A stretch of 64,000 bases of DNA from Salinimicrobium sp. TH3 (GCF_026676115.1 NZ_JAPONB010000007.1:124001-188000), one strand, 5' to 3'; shown: positions 51,215-60,436, numbered from the stretch's first letter. Notes: generated by a model from the letters alone, not told the origin. Program-made: numbers and translations.

Positions 51215-52625
51215 ATCATTAGGACTGTTGCTGCTTATTTTTAGCGGGGGCAACATACAGTCGCAGGAAGTGATAGTTACCGATAGTACTGCTATTGGGA
51301 TTGAAGCTGAGATCCAGGAAAAGATAAATGACAGGAGCGGTCGCTTTAAAGTAGATGGCGTGGCTGCAGTTATTGGAGATTTTGTCGTTCTTGAAAGCGA
51401 TATCGACAAGATGTATCTTGAGCTTCAAAGCCAGGGCGTTTCCACAGAGGATGTTACCAATTGTAATCTTGCGGGACGTTTAATGGAAAACAAGCTATAT
51501 GCACATCATGCAATACAGGATAGTATCATGGTATCTGATGCCGAGATCAATGCCAATATAGATCAACAGCTGGCTTATATGACCCAGCAGGTAGGTTCTC
51601 TTGAAAAAGTGCTTGAATTCTACAAAAAGGATAGTGAAGCTGAATTTAGAGCCGAACTATTCGAGATCAATAAGCAAAACAGACTTGCTTCAGAAATGCA
51701 ACGCAAAATTGTTGATGCGGTTGAAATAACTCCTGAAGAGGTGAGAGCTTTTTTTACCGATATTCCTGAAGATGAACGCCCTGTGTTTGGAGATGAGGTT
51801 GAGATCGCACAAATTGTGGTAGAACCTGAAATTCCGCAGGAAGAAAAAACAGAGATAATCAATCGTCTTAACGAAATGAGAGCAGATGTGCTTGAAAATG
51901 GTGCAAGTTTTGCTACCAAGGCTGTTTTGTATTCAGATGATACATCATCAAGATCATCTGGAGGTAAAATTTCCCTCTCGCGAAAAGATCCTTTTGTAAA
52001 GGAATTTAAAGATGCAGCTTTCTCTCTTCAGGAAGGGGAAGTGAGTAAGCCTTTTAAAACTATTTATGGATACCATATTCTTACGGTTGAAAAAATTCGG
52101 GGACAGGTCGTAGACGTGCGTCATATCCTTTTAATTCCCGATGTTTCTGAAGAAACAAAACAGGAGGCTTTTAATAAGATCGATAATGTTAGAGAACGTA
52201 TTACTAATAATGAGATTTCTTTCGCCGATGCAGCAAAAGAAGTTTCCGATGAAGAGGAAACCCGTGAGAGTGGCGGGAAATTAGTAAATCCTACCACCGG
52301 AGATACGCGATTTGAACTTACTAAAATTGATCCTTTGCTTTATGAGAAGGTCGTTAACCTAAAAGAAGGAGAGGTTTCAACTATTCTTACAGATCAGGAC
52401 AATACCGGTAGACCATTTTACAAGATCATTACCGTGACCAACAGGTATTCTGAACATAAAGCTAATTATGCCCAGGACTACAACAAGATCAAAGAACTCG
52501 CCTTGAGGGACAAACAACTGGAGGCTATTGAAAAATGGCAAAAAGAGAAGATTGAAGAAACCTATGTCAAGGTGAATGGAGAATATAGAGATTGCGAATT
52601 CTCCAGCAACTGGCTAAAGAACTAA
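51189..52625 (+). CDS. SurA-like periplasmic chaperone with two parvulin domains
   Basis: 478 residues from the ATG at 51189 (another ATG four codons earlier). A signal peptide (SIIKSLGLLLLIFSGGNIQSQ) precedes a SurA N-terminal domain with VDGVAAVIGDFVVLESDIDKMYLEL. Two parvulin-type rotamase repeats follow, about 185-290 (SSRSSGGKISLSRKDPFVKEFKDAAFSLQEGEVSKPF and GYHILTVEKIRG) and 295-400 (VRHILL and ESGGKLVNPTTGD). It assists outer-membrane protein folding in the periplasm. It belongs to an operon with the SurA-N lipoprotein upstream and moxR downstream (18-base gap). Confidence 0.93.
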   Translation: MTNLKSIIKSLGLLLLIFSGGNIQSQEVIVTDSTAIGIEAEIQEKINDRSGRFKVDGVAAVIGDFVVLESDIDKMYLELQSQGVSTEDVTNCNLAGRLMENKLYAHHAIQDSIMVSDAEINANIDQQLAYMTQQVGSLEKVLEFYKKDSEAEFRAELFEINKQNRLASEMQRKIVDAVEITPEEVRAFFTDIPEDERPVFGDEVEIAQIVVEPEIPQEEKTEIINRLNEMRADVLENGASFATKAVLYSDDTSSRSSGGKISLSRKDPFVKEFKDAAFSLQEGEVSKPFKTIYGYHILTVEKIRGQVVDVRHILLIPDVSEETKQEAFNKIDNVRERITNNEISFADAAKEVSDEEETRESGGKLVNPTTGDTRFELTKIDPLLYEKVVNLKEGEVSTILTDQDNTGRPFYKIITVTNRYSEHKANYAQDYNKIKELALRDKQLEAIEKWQKEKIEETYVKVNGEYRDCEFSSNWLKN

Positions 52626-52643
52626 AAATACTATTTTCGAGGT

Positions 52644-53597
52644 ATGACAGATGTAGAGGCAGTAAAGAATCTGGTCAACAGGCACCAACAATTAAGGCGT
52701 GAAATTGCCAAAAGGATTGTGGGACAGCAGCAGGTGGTAGACCAGATACTTTTATCTGTTTTTTCAGGGGGTCATTCGTTGCTTATTGGAGTACCCGGCC
52801 TTGCTAAAACCCTTATGGTCAATACCATTGCGCAGGCATTGGGGCTCAATTTCAAAAGAATTCAATTCACACCAGATTTAATGCCGAGTGACATCCTTGG
52901 ATCTGAGATCCTGGATGAAAACCGGCATTTTAAATTTATAAAAGGTCCTGTCTTTGGAAATATCATCCTTGCCGATGAGATCAACAGGACTCCTCCCAAG
53001 ACACAGGCAGCATTACTGGAAGCCATGCAGGAACGGGCAGTGACGGTGGCGGGACAGCATTATAAGCTGGACCTTCCTTACTTTGTACTGGCTACCCAAA
53101 ACCCTATTGAGCAGGAAGGGACCTATCCATTACCAGAAGCGCAGCTCGATAGATTTATGTTCGCGATCAAACTCGAATATCCCTCTTTTGAAGAGGAGAT
53201 AGAGGTTGTGAAAAGTACCACGGGTGATGAGGTAACAGAGATCAACTCTCTTTTTACAGCGCAGGAGATTGTGGATTTTCAGCATTTAATTAGAAGAATT
53301 CCTGTAGCCGACAATGTGGTGGAGTATGCTGTTAACCTTGTTGGAAAAACGCGTCCTGCAGGAGAAAGAGCAACGGCGCTTGTAAAAGAGTATGTTGATT
53401 GGGGTGCGGGACCAAGAGCTTCCCAAAACCTCATTTTAGGAGCCAAAGCAAATGCAGCTGTTCATGGTAAATTTTCTCCCGATATTGAAGATGTACAGGC
53501 AGTGGCTTACGGAATTCTAAGGCACCGGGTGATCAAGAATTACAAGGCCGAAGCTGAAGGAATTTCTGAAGAAGAGATTATAAAGAGCTTGTTCTAA
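52644..53597 (+). CDS. MoxR-family AAA+ ATPase
   Basis: 317 residues. Walker A GVPGLAKTLMVN, Walker B IILADEINRTPPKTQAALLEAMQE, sensor region VLATQNPIEQEGTYPLPEAQLDRFM, and the lid with ATALVKEYVDWGAGPRASQNL are all MoxR family features. MoxR proteins act as metal-insertion or envelope-complex chaperones, usually with DUF58/VWA-domain genes. None follows here; the next gene is a small membrane protein. It is 18 bases after the SurA gene, so probably in the same transcript. Confidence 0.93.
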   Translation: MTDVEAVKNLVNRHQQLRREIAKRIVGQQQVVDQILLSVFSGGHSLLIGVPGLAKTLMVNTIAQALGLNFKRIQFTPDLMPSDILGSEILDENRHFKFIKGPVFGNIILADEINRTPPKTQAALLEAMQERAVTVAGQHYKLDLPYFVLATQNPIEQEGTYPLPEAQLDRFMFAIKLEYPSFEEEIEVVKSTTGDEVTEINSLFTAQEIVDFQHLIRRIPVADNVVEYAVNLVGKTRPAGERATALVKEYVDWGAGPRASQNLILGAKANAAVHGKFSPDIEDVQAVAYGILRHRVIKNYKAEAEGISEEEIIKSLF

Positions 53598-53619
53598 GAT
53601 CTTTTAGTATATTTATTCC

Positions 53620-53928
53620 ATGATAAATTTTCTGGCGAAATTTAAAATACCTGTGATCGTAGTTTTCTTTGCCTGCCAGTTCTTGTGGTATAGATCTGGG
53701 GCCAATTTTCTTGATTGGCAAAGTTTTACCTTCCTTTCCACAATGAGCTTTGTTTTTCTCACCGGGTTTTGGCTTTTTCTTTTGTTCGACATGATCAATA
53801 CTAAAATCTTCAACAAAACCTTTTGGCTGATTTCTATGCTTATCATGCCCTGGATTGCGCCTGCCTTATATCTCTTTCAACGGAAAAAGCTGCAGCATAT
53901 AAGAACCTCGATCTTTAGAAAAGATTAA
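53620..53928 (+). CDS. Small three-helix membrane protein (PLDc_N-like)
   Basis: 102 residues with three hydrophobic helices (about 8-25, 37-57 and 66-86). The third, FWLISMLIMPWIAPALYLF, followed by basic residues RKKLQH, resembles the PLDc_N / cardiolipin-synthase N-terminal membrane motif (W-x6-P-x2-P-x2-Y) but no catalytic domain is present. It probably sits in the inner membrane; the role is unknown. The start is 22 bases after moxR, so it may be the last gene of that transcript. Confidence 0.7.
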   Translation: MINFLAKFKIPVIVVFFACQFLWYRSGANFLDWQSFTFLSTMSFVFLTGFWLFLLFDMINTKIFNKTFWLISMLIMPWIAPALYLFQRKKLQHIRTSIFRKD

Positions 53929-54076
53929 ATATTTCTTCATTTTTATCATTTTCTTATTTTAATGCTAATTTTGTGTCATTAGCTTATTTTTCTGCAGCCT
54001 ATTTTCAGGAATCATTAAATTATCTTTAGGTAATTTTCATGTTTTGTAATGATTTTTTAATTCGGTCGGGAATTCG

Positions 54077-54084
54077 TAATTTTG
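54077..54084 (+). promoter_or_regulatory. -7 promoter box for aconitase
   Basis: TAATTTTG, 31 bases upstream of the ATG at 54116, after an AT-rich 188-base gap with no other feature. Confidence 0.55.
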
Positions 54085-54115
54085 CAACACTTCAGTATAA
54101 AAATTTAAACAAGAT

Positions 54116-56383
54116 ATGGCTTACGATATTGATATGATCAAGAAGGTTTACAGCCAGATGAGCGAGCGGGTGAATACTGCACGTGAGATCGTTGGAAAAC
54201 CTTTGACTCTTTCAGAAAAGATCCTTTATTCCCATCTTTGGGATGGAAAACCTTCTCAAAAATTTACCAGAGGTAAAGATTATGTAGAATTTGCACCAGA
54301 CAGGATCGCCTGCCAGGATGCTACCGCACAAATGGCTCTACTGCAATTTATGCAGGCAGGGAAGAAGAATGTTGCAGTTCCTACCACAGTTCACTGTGAT
54401 CACCTTATCCAGGCAAAACTTGGAGCTCAATTTGACTTGCCAAGTGCAAAGAAATCCAGTGACGAAGTTTTTGACTTCCTGGAGTCTGTTTCCAATAAGT
54501 ACGGAATTGGTTTCTGGAAACCGGGAGCGGGAATTATTCACCAGGTAGTTTTGGAAAACTATGCTTTTCCGGGAGGAATGATGATTGGTACAGATTCGCA
54601 CACCGTTAACGCCGGCGGACTGGGAATGGTTGCTATTGGTGTTGGTGGTGCAGATGCTGTTGATGTGATGGCAGGGATGCCGTGGGAACTTAAATTCCCG
54701 AAATTAATAGGTGTGAAGCTAATTGGAAAACTTTCGGGGTGGACTGCTCCAAAGGATGTAATTTTAAAAGTTGCAGGTATCCTTACTGTTAAGGGGGGAA
54801 CCGGGGCAATTATAGAATATTTTGGGGAAGGCGCCCAATCAATGTCGGCCACAGGTAAAGGTACTATTTGTAACATGGGGGCAGAAGTTGGGGCAACCAC
54901 TTCTACTTTTGGTTACGATGAGTCAATGGCCAGATATTTGCGAGCCACCAATCGTGCAGATGTTGCAGATGCAGCCAATGAAGTAAAAGAACACCTTACG
55001 GGAGATGATGAGGTGTATGCAAACCCAGAACAGTATTTCGATGAGGTGATCGAGATCAATCTTTCTGAATTGAAACCGCACCTTAATGGACCTTTTACTC
55101 CAGATCTTGCTACTCCAATTTCTGAAATGGGAGAGAAGGCTAAAAAGAATGACTGGCCTATCAATGTTGACTGGGGACTTATTGGTTCCTGTACCAATTC
55201 GTCTTACGAAGATCTTACCCGTGCCGCTTCTATTGCTAAACAGGCAGTAGATAAGAAAGTAAAAGCGAAGTCTGATTTTGGGATCAATCCAGGATCTGAA
55301 ACAATTCGTTTTACTGCGGAAAGAGATGGTCTTTTAAAAATATTCGAAGATCTTGATGCTACTATTTTCACCAATGCCTGTGGACCTTGTATTGGACAGT
55401 GGGATAGGAGCGACCGCAAGGGAGAGGAAAAGAATACTATAGTGCATTCTTTTAACCGAAACTTCTCAAAAAGAGCAGATGGAAACCCCAATACTCATGC
55501 TTTCGTTGGCTCCCCTGAGCTGGTAGCAGCAATTGCAATTTCGGGTAGGCTGGATTTTGATCCAACTACAGATACTTTGCTTAATGAAGATGGGGAACAT
55601 GTTAAGCTTGATGAGCCTACAGGTTTAGAATTGCCACCTAAAGGATTTGATGTTGAGGATCCTGGCTATCTTGCCCCAACGGCAGATGGTGCGAGTGTTG
55701 AAGTAAAAGTTAGTCCAACTTCTGAAAGGTTACAGTTGCTCGAGCCATTTGAGCCGTGGGACGGTAAAAACCTGATGGGGGCTAAACTCCTAATCAAAGC
55801 CTTTGGAAAATGTACAACAGACCATATTTCTATGGCAGGACCATGGTTGCGATTTAGAGGACATCTGGATAACATTTCAAACAACTGTTTGATTGGAGCT
55901 GTAAATGCTTTTAACAAGAAAACAAATTTCGTAAAGAGCCAGATCACCGGCGAGTACGATGGAGTGCCAAACACTCAGCGTAAATATAAGGCAGCAGGAA
56001 TACCTACTGTAGTGGTGGGAGACCATAATTATGGAGAGGGATCTTCCAGAGAGCACGCTGCAATGGAGCCAAGACACCTGGGAGTAAAAGTAGTACTGGT
56101 AAAATCTTTTGCAAGGATACATGAGACGAATCTGAAGAAACAAGGTATGCTCGGGATAACTTTTGCAAATGAGAGCGATTATGATCTTATCCAGGAGGAT
56201 GATACCTTTAATTTTATAGATCTTGAAGGTTTTGCGCCAGATAAGCAATTAACGATTGAGATCGTGCATGCAGATGGCTCAAAGGATACCATTAAGGCGA
56301 ATCATACTTACAACCTGCCTCAAATTGAGTGGTACAAAGAAGGTTCTGCCCTTAACCTTATCAAAAAGCAGAACGCTGCTTAA
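54116..56383 (+). CDS. Aconitate hydratase
   Basis: 755 residues, the size and arrangement of the mitochondrial-type aconitase with the swivelling C-terminal domain. Iron-sulfur cysteines: one in [10 protein letters not shown], two in [14 protein letters not shown]. The substrate-binding SR in [18 protein letters not shown] and [28 protein letters not shown] are present. It interconverts citrate and isocitrate in the TCA cycle. The 4Fe-4S cofactor ties its activity to iron supply. Monocistronic, own -7 box, terminator at 56410. Confidence 0.96.
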   Translation: MAYDIDMIKKVYSQMSERVNTAREIVGKPLTLSEKILYSHLWDGKPSQKFTRGKDYVEFAPDRIACQDATAQMALLQFMQAGKKNVAVPTTVHCDHLIQAKLGAQFDLPSAKKSSDEVFDFLESVSNKYGIGFWKPGAGIIHQVVLENYAFPGGMMIGTDSHTVNAGGLGMVAIGVGGADAVDVMAGMPWELKFPKLIGVKLIGKLSGWTAPKDVILKVAGILTVKGGTGAIIEYFGEGAQSMSATGKGTICNMGAEVGATTSTFGYDESMARYLRATNRADVADAANEVKEHLTGDDEVYANPEQYFDEVIEINLSELKPHLNGPFTPDLATPISEMGEKAKKNDWPINVDWGLIGSCTNSSYEDLTRAASIAKQAVDKKVKAKSDFGINPGSETIRFTAERDGLLKIFEDLDATIFTNACGPCIGQWDRSDRKGEEKNTIVHSFNRNFSKRADGNPNTHAFVGSPELVAAIAISGRLDFDPTTDTLLNEDGEHVKLDEPTGLELPPKGFDVEDPGYLAPTADGASVEVKVSPTSERLQLLEPFEPWDGKNLMGAKLLIKAFGKCTTDHISMAGPWLRFRGHLDNISNNCLIGAVNAFNKKTNFVKSQITGEYDGVPNTQRKYKAAGIPTVVVGDHNYGEGSSREHAAMEPRHLGVKVVLVKSFARIHETNLKKQGMLGITFANESDYDLIQEDDTFNFIDLEGFAPDKQLTIEIVHADGSKDTIKANHTYNLPQIEWYKEGSALNLIKKQNAA

Positions 56384-56409
56384 GAAGAAGATGATTTAAG
56401 AATATAAAT

Positions 56410-56436
56410 AAAACTCCCGCAACCGCGGGAGTTTTT
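56410..56436 (+). terminator. Rho-independent terminator after aconitase
   Basis: AAACTCCCGC, loop AACC, GCGGGAGTTTTT. Confidence 0.9.
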
Positions 56437-56587
56437 CTTTTCTATAAAAAGTATTTAAAAGAAAAAAGCAACTCCGAAGAATTGCTTTTAAAAAGTAGAT
56501 GAGAACTCCGGAGGTTTATTTCCGGAGGATTCATCAAGTAATTTTTGCCCCCCAGTAAAAATTACTATTTGTTCTCATCTATTTAAT

Positions 56588-57010
56588 TTATGGTAGGGAT
56601 TCCAACTTATTCTTGTGTTTAAAAAGAACATCAAGAGTCGAGGATGGAATGTCCTGATTATAAAGTGTTTCGTAGTACAATTTAATATTTTTTTTCTCTT
56701 TTTCATAACATGCCTTCAAATTTAAATTATTGAAGGTGTTGCGGGCTAGGTAATCCAGCTTAAGAAAGACAGGTAAAAAATTCAAGACGGCAGTACCAAC
56801 AGTGGAAGTCTGGATTGAATTTTTTATGTTAAACAGAAGCTTTCTTAACTCCAGTTTGGCTTTTTCTCTAATCTCTATCAATTTAGCAATATTCTCCGCC
56901 ATGTCTTTATCTTCCTCTTTAAGATCGTAATAAAGAACATAATACATTTGAAGAAGATCATCGTTCGATAGATCTAATTTTAACAGCTGAGAGTATAATT
57001 GAAATTGCAT
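56588..57010 (-). CDS. Unrecognised 140-residue protein
   Basis: 140 residues, mostly helical and charged, no signal peptide or clear membrane helix (a weak hydrophobic stretch VGTAVLNFLPVFLKL lies near residue 75). The N-terminus reads QLYSQLLKLDLSNDDLLQMYYVLYYDLKEEDKDM, and a coiled region (NIAKLIEIREKAKLELRKLLFN) follows. I recognise no domain. It lies between the aconitase terminator and tRNA genes, with the codon use of a real gene and no overlap with others, so it is probably genuine. No partner is visible. The upstream gap holds CTCCGGAGG-containing repeats near 56506-56530. Confidence 0.55.
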   Translation of the reverse strand: MQFQLYSQLLKLDLSNDDLLQMYYVLYYDLKEEDKDMAENIAKLIEIREKAKLELRKLLFNIKNSIQTSTVGTAVLNFLPVFLKLDYLARNTFNNLNLKACYEKEKKNIKLYYETLYNQDIPSSTLDVLFKHKNKLESLP

Positions 57011-57197
57011 CTTTCTTTGCTTAAAGAGTAATTATCTATGATAAATGTAATCTTTATTTCTTCTCATGAAGATGCTAAGATAGTGATTAACAGAAATTTA
57101 TGCTTTGTGTAAGAAGTTGAGTAAGAAAAGTGAAAAATCTTAACGATTGTAAGAGAATTCGCTAAGAAAAAGATGGAGTTTTCTAATTTGGAGAAAG

Positions 57198-57281
57198 TGC
57201 CCAGAGCGGGACTCGAACCCGCACGCTCTAATGAACACATGGCCCTCAACCATGCCTGTCTACCAGTTCCAGCACCTGGGC
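57198..57281 (-). tRNA. tRNA-Leu (anticodon GAG)
   Basis: 84 nt on the minus strand. The acceptor 5' GCCCAGG pairs with 3' TCTGGGC (one G-T) plus discriminator A. The anticodon stem CATGG / CCATG encloses the loop TTGAGGG, giving GAG. A T-arm with GTTCGAGTCC and an extended variable arm are typical of class II tRNA-Leu. No encoded CCA. Confidence 0.93.
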
Positions 57282-57533
57282 ATTCTTTAAGATTTCATTA
57301 ACCAACCCGTAGGTACATTTTTAAGAAATCAAATAATAAAAAAAGTGACCTTGAACTTTTTTAGTTGAAAAACAAAGAAGATTTGTAAAACAACCAGAGA
57401 AAAATTGATTCTGATAAGATCATTTCTTTTCACCTAAAACCTGGATGTCACCTTTCCAGCAGATCTTCTATAATTTAAGGCGTGCCCGAATAATAAGGCG
57501 TGAAATATCTTGCAGAATCTTGTATTAAATAAG
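57282..57533. other. AT-rich spacer between tRNA genes
   Basis: Nothing recognisable is seen in this gap apart from short A/T runs. No gene, terminator or repeat from the other families stands out. Confidence 0.5.
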
Positions 57534-57606
57534 TGACCTGGCTGGGACTCGAACCCAGGACCCTCTCCTTAAAAGGGAGATGCTCTACCAACTGAGCTAC
57601 CAGGTC
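57534..57606 (-). tRNA. tRNA-Lys (anticodon UUU), copy 1
   Basis: 73 nt, minus strand. GACCTGG acceptor with CCAGGTC plus A, D-arm GCTCAGTTGGTAGAGC, anticodon stem TCTCC / GGAGA with the loop CTTTTAA (UUU), T-arm CTGGG TTCGAGT CCCAG. The second copy at 57807 differs mainly in the acceptor stem. Confidence 0.95.
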
Positions 57607-57625
57607 AATATATAAAGAACTCGAA

Positions 57626-57805
57626 GTGATCTGGCTGGGGATTCCCTCAACACGCTTCACTTCGTTCAGCTGCTCGGGACAGGCTTTTCGCCCAGAAAGA
57701 TCAGAACTTTAATTTGTGATCTGGCTGGGGCTTCCCTCGACACGCTTCACTTCGTTCAGCTGCTCGGGACAGGCTTCTCGCCCAGAAAGATCAGAACATT
57801 AATTT
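57626..57805. repeat. Two 90-bp tandem units containing the tRNA-Lys 3' end
   Basis: Units 57626-57715 and 57716-57805 are nearly identical. Each starts with GTGATCTGGCTGGGG, the same 15 bases that begin the plus-strand copy of the next tRNA-Lys (57806-57820), then 75 bases including CACGCTTCACTTCGTTCAGC, GCTCGGGACAGGC, GCCCAGAAAGATCAGAAC and AATTT. The tRNA 3' end was therefore duplicated together with its flank, leaving two fragments between the two Lys genes. Confidence 0.85.
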
Positions 57806-57806
57806 G

Positions 57807-57879
57807 TGATCTGGCTGGGGCTCGAACCCAGGACCCTCTCCTTAAAAGGGAGATGCTCTACCAACTGAGCTACCAGATC
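57807..57879 (-). tRNA. tRNA-Lys (anticodon UUU), copy 2
   Basis: 73 nt, minus strand, with GATCTGG / CCAGATC acceptor plus A. The body, D-arm, anticodon loop and T-arm match copy 1. It is the source of the 15-bp 3'-end fragments in the tandem repeat downstream. Confidence 0.94.
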
Positions 57880-58011
57880 TTCTTTGTTGCATTTTTGCTA
57901 ATGCGGGTGCAAATATACCCACATTAATTTATTTTTCAAGAACAAATTGACATAAATTTGACCATCAATTTAAACTTGGGGTTAAACTCCTTCTAAATCA
58001 TATATTTAAGT

Positions 58012-58533
58012 ATGAAATTAATTCTCGCAGGTTATATGGGATCCGGAAAAACAGCGGTTGGAAAGGCTCTTTCCGCTCATTTGTCGATGGATTTTATTGA
58101 TCTGGATAATGAAATAAGTGTAGAAGAAAATAAATCTATTCCTGAAATTTTTTCGACATCGGGTGAAATTTACTTTAGAAGAAGGGAAGGAGAAGTGCTA
58201 AAAAAGCTTCTGCAGCAGGAAAGAAGTTTCATTCTTTCACTGGGAGGAGGAACCCCGTGTTATGGAAAAAACCTTCAGCTCATTAAAGATGCACCCAATA
58301 CCACTTTAATATATCTAAAGACAGGCTTACTGCAGCTAAAGGCAAGATTAATTCAAGAAAAGGATAGCAGGCCGTTAATAAAGGATCTTAAGACTCCCGA
58401 GGTGCTGGAAGATTTTATTAGAAAACATTTATTTGAGCGCACCTTCTATTATAACCAAAGTGATCTCACCATTTCAACCGATGAAAAATCTGTAGAACAG
58501 ATCGTGCATGAAATAAGTGAAAAGCTAAATTAG
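58012..58533 (+). CDS. aroK: Shikimate kinase
   Basis: 173 residues. Walker A is GYMGSGKTAVG (7-17). The shikimate-binding D in DFIDLDNEI, the FRRREGEVL segment with its arginines, and LSLGGGTPCY are the family motifs. It phosphorylates shikimate in the aromatic amino acid pathway. It ends 9 bases inside the 3' end of the convergent PyrR-like gene, an unusual overlap of stops. Confidence 0.94.
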   Translation: MKLILAGYMGSGKTAVGKALSAHLSMDFIDLDNEISVEENKSIPEIFSTSGEIYFRRREGEVLKKLLQQERSFILSLGGGTPCYGKNLQLIKDAPNTTLIYLKTGLLQLKARLIQEKDSRPLIKDLKTPEVLEDFIRKHLFERTFYYNQSDLTISTDEKSVEQIVHEISEKLN

Positions 58534-59028
58534 TTCCACTCTGGCAGCATCTTTATTGAAATGCACCTTAACCGTCTCGTGAATAGAAGTGGAGAGAGAG
58601 ATCCCTTTAAAATCGGCTTTTACGGGATAATTTTTATGACTCCGGTCCACGAGAACTGCAGTCTTGAATTTTTTAAGGGGTACATCCAAAAAATGCCGTA
58701 CTCCATAGATCAAAGTTGTACCCGAGTTAAGGACATCATCAATTAATACAAGAGCCTTATTACGGTAATCCTCGGGGGGCAGGCTGGTGGTGATCTCCTC
58801 CAGCGGATTCTTCTTATTTATTTTTACCTCGCAAAGCAATACTTCAAGTTCTGAGATCTTCTCAAGTTCTGCCTGGAGTTTTTGTGCAAGCTCAAAACCA
58901 CTTTTGGCAATTCCTGCCAGGATGATCTGTTCTTCGTCTACATTGCTTTCGTATATCTGGTAAGCGATCCTTTTAATCTTATGGTTGATCTGCTCATTGT
59001 TCAGGATCAAAACAGAATTATTCTCCAT
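58525..59028 (-). CDS. PyrR/PRTase-family protein
   Basis: 167 residues. The phosphoribosyltransferase signature ALVLIDDVLNSGTTL (about 92-106) has the two acidic residues that bind PRPP. The rest, with IILAGIAKSGFELAQKL and LLCEVKINKKNPLEEI, fits the PyrR/uracil-PRTase type fold. PyrR proteins regulate pyrimidine genes by RNA binding and can have UPRTase activity; which applies here is not clear. A minus-strand TATCTTTG -7 box (59042-59049) lies 14 bases before the ATG. Confidence 0.85.
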   Translation of the reverse strand: MENNSVLILNNEQINHKIKRIAYQIYESNVDEEQIILAGIAKSGFELAQKLQAELEKISELEVLLCEVKINKKNPLEEITTSLPPEDYRNKALVLIDDVLNSGTTLIYGVRHFLDVPLKKFKTAVLVDRSHKNYPVKADFKGISLSTSIHETVKVHFNKDAARVELI

Positions 59029-59070
59029 GGGATGTTTTTTTCAAAGATAGTAATTGGGTATGTAATTTTA

Positions 59071-59451
59071 TTAATCCTCATCAGCTTCGGGATCGAACCA
59101 GTCATCCAATTCCCTGCGGTCTTTTTTGGTTGGTCTTCCCGTTCCCTTTTTCCGGTAATAATCCTGTGAATATTTAAGGAGCTCTCTTTTTTCAAGTTCT
59201 TCGCTGGGAGTGATATCTGTGATATAGAGATTCACCAGTTTTGCTCCCACCCGGCTCTTTGGAAGATCCAGTACATCTATCTGGTAGTTGATCTGATTTT
59301 TCCTTACCTGTATCTTATCTGCAGGATAAACTTCTCTGGATGGCTTAACTATGGCATCATTCATTCTTACTTTTCCCTGTTTGCACGCCTCTGTTGCAAC
59401 GCTTCGGGTTTTGAAATATCTCACACACCATAAAAATTTATCTACTCTCAT
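59071..59451 (-). CDS. RNA-binding S4 domain protein (Hsp15/HslR-like)
   Basis: 126 residues. MRVDKFLWCVRYFKTRSVATEACKQGKVRMNDAIVKPSREVYPADKIQV is an S4 domain of the Hsp15 type (R-x-DKFLW). A basic/charged C-terminal tail follows, with KKGTGRPTKKDRRELDDW. Hsp15 binds 50S subunits carrying stalled nascent chain-tRNA and helps recycle them. It is upstream on the same strand of the PyrR-like gene (42-base gap), but that gene has its own -7 box. Confidence 0.9.
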   Translation of the reverse strand: MRVDKFLWCVRYFKTRSVATEACKQGKVRMNDAIVKPSREVYPADKIQVRKNQINYQIDVLDLPKSRVGAKLVNLYITDITPSEELEKRELLKYSQDYYRKKGTGRPTKKDRRELDDWFDPEADED

Positions 59452-59528
59452 ATTTGTACAGTAAAAATCGGTCTATCTTCAGCAAAAATACAAGAATATT
59501 GTATCTTGCGGCCCTAAATTACCTATTG

Positions 59529-60434
59529 ATGAAACTGAATAAACTTTTGTTTTTATATCTTTTTACAGCTGTGTTTATGCTTTCATGTGAAAAGGATGAT
59601 GATGGTCCCGAAGTTGTTCCTCCAAGAGACAGGGGAGAACAGGAGTTGAAGGACCAGGCTGCATTGGATGAATATCTTGATACGCATTTTTATAATTACG
59701 AGGAGTTTGAAACCGCCCCTGAAGGTTTTGACTACAGGATAGAAATTGACACTATTAATGCTGAAAATGCCGGTAAAACTCCTTTAAGCCAGTCACCGTT
59801 GCTGGAGACAAAGAAGTTTAACTATGAAGGAGTAGAGTATACTTACTACGTTCTAAAGGTACGGGAAGGTGCAAGTGAGCAACCGCAACCAAAATTTAGT
59901 GATTCAACTTATGTTTCCTATGAAGGTTCTTTACTTAACAGGAATGTTTTTGATTCTTCTCAAAGTCCTGTTTGGTTCGATCTCACCCAGACAATTCCTG
60001 GTTTTGGACAGGCCATGACCGAGTTTCGTGGTGCGTCCAGTTTTGAGGTATTGCCAGACAATAGCGTGGAATGGAGTAATGATTACGGCATTGGTGCAAT
60101 GTTCCTTCCATCGGGACTTGGTTATTTTAGTTCCTTTGAGGGAGATATTCCTTCCTATAGTCCTTTGGTCTTTACCTTTAATCTCTACAGGGTTAATGAG
60201 GCAGATCATGACCGGGATGGAATTCCTTCATGGATGGAAGATCTTGATGAAGATAAAAGACTTATAAATGATGATACAGATGGGGATAACGCGCCAAATT
60301 ATTTGGATAGAGATGATGACGGGGATTTTATTCCCACCCTTGAAGAAATATCTGATGAAGAAGGAAATATTATTTTTCCCTATCCCGATGTAGACGGGGA
60401 TGGAACACCAGATTATCTGGATCCTGACAATTAA
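59529..60434 (+). CDS. FKBP-like lipoprotein with calcium-binding TSP3-type repeats
   Basis: 301 residues from the ATG at 59529, after which KLNKLLFLYLFTAVFMLSC is a lipoprotein signal (lipobox cysteine C20). The middle (about 100-225) has FSDSTYVSYEGSLLNRNVFDSSQSPVWFDLTQTIPGFGQAMTEFRG, an FKBP-type domain similar to flavobacterial GldI-like isomerases, although several pocket residues are altered. The last ~70 residues contain DHDRDGIPS, DDTDGDNAPNYLDRDDDGDFIP and DVDGDGTPDYLDPDN, the DxDxDG loops of thrombospondin type 3 repeats, which bind calcium. It is likely attached to the outer membrane. A terminator follows. Confidence 0.85.
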   Translation: MKLNKLLFLYLFTAVFMLSCEKDDDGPEVVPPRDRGEQELKDQAALDEYLDTHFYNYEEFETAPEGFDYRIEIDTINAENAGKTPLSQSPLLETKKFNYEGVEYTYYVLKVREGASEQPQPKFSDSTYVSYEGSLLNRNVFDSSQSPVWFDLTQTIPGFGQAMTEFRGASSFEVLPDNSVEWSNDYGIGAMFLPSGLGYFSSFEGDIPSYSPLVFTFNLYRVNEADHDRDGIPSWMEDLDEDKRLINDDTDGDNAPNYLDRDDDGDFIPTLEEISDEEGNIIFPYPDVDGDGTPDYLDPDN

Positions 60435-60436
60435 TC

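Noticed and set aside
54559-54900. Frame antisense to aconitase
   Set aside because: It lies wholly within the aconitase gene and shows no independent features.
57064-57249. Short frame overlapping tRNA-Leu
   Set aside because: The N-terminal part is the tRNA itself; the rest is AT-rich spacer.
57475-57660. Short frame over tRNA-Lys and repeat
   Set aside because: It covers the tRNA-Lys gene and a tandem repeat, not protein-like.
57626-57805. Prophage or ICE attachment site
   Set aside because: There is no integrase or other mobile gene within reach; the 15-bp tRNA fragment with 90-bp period is better explained by tandem duplication.
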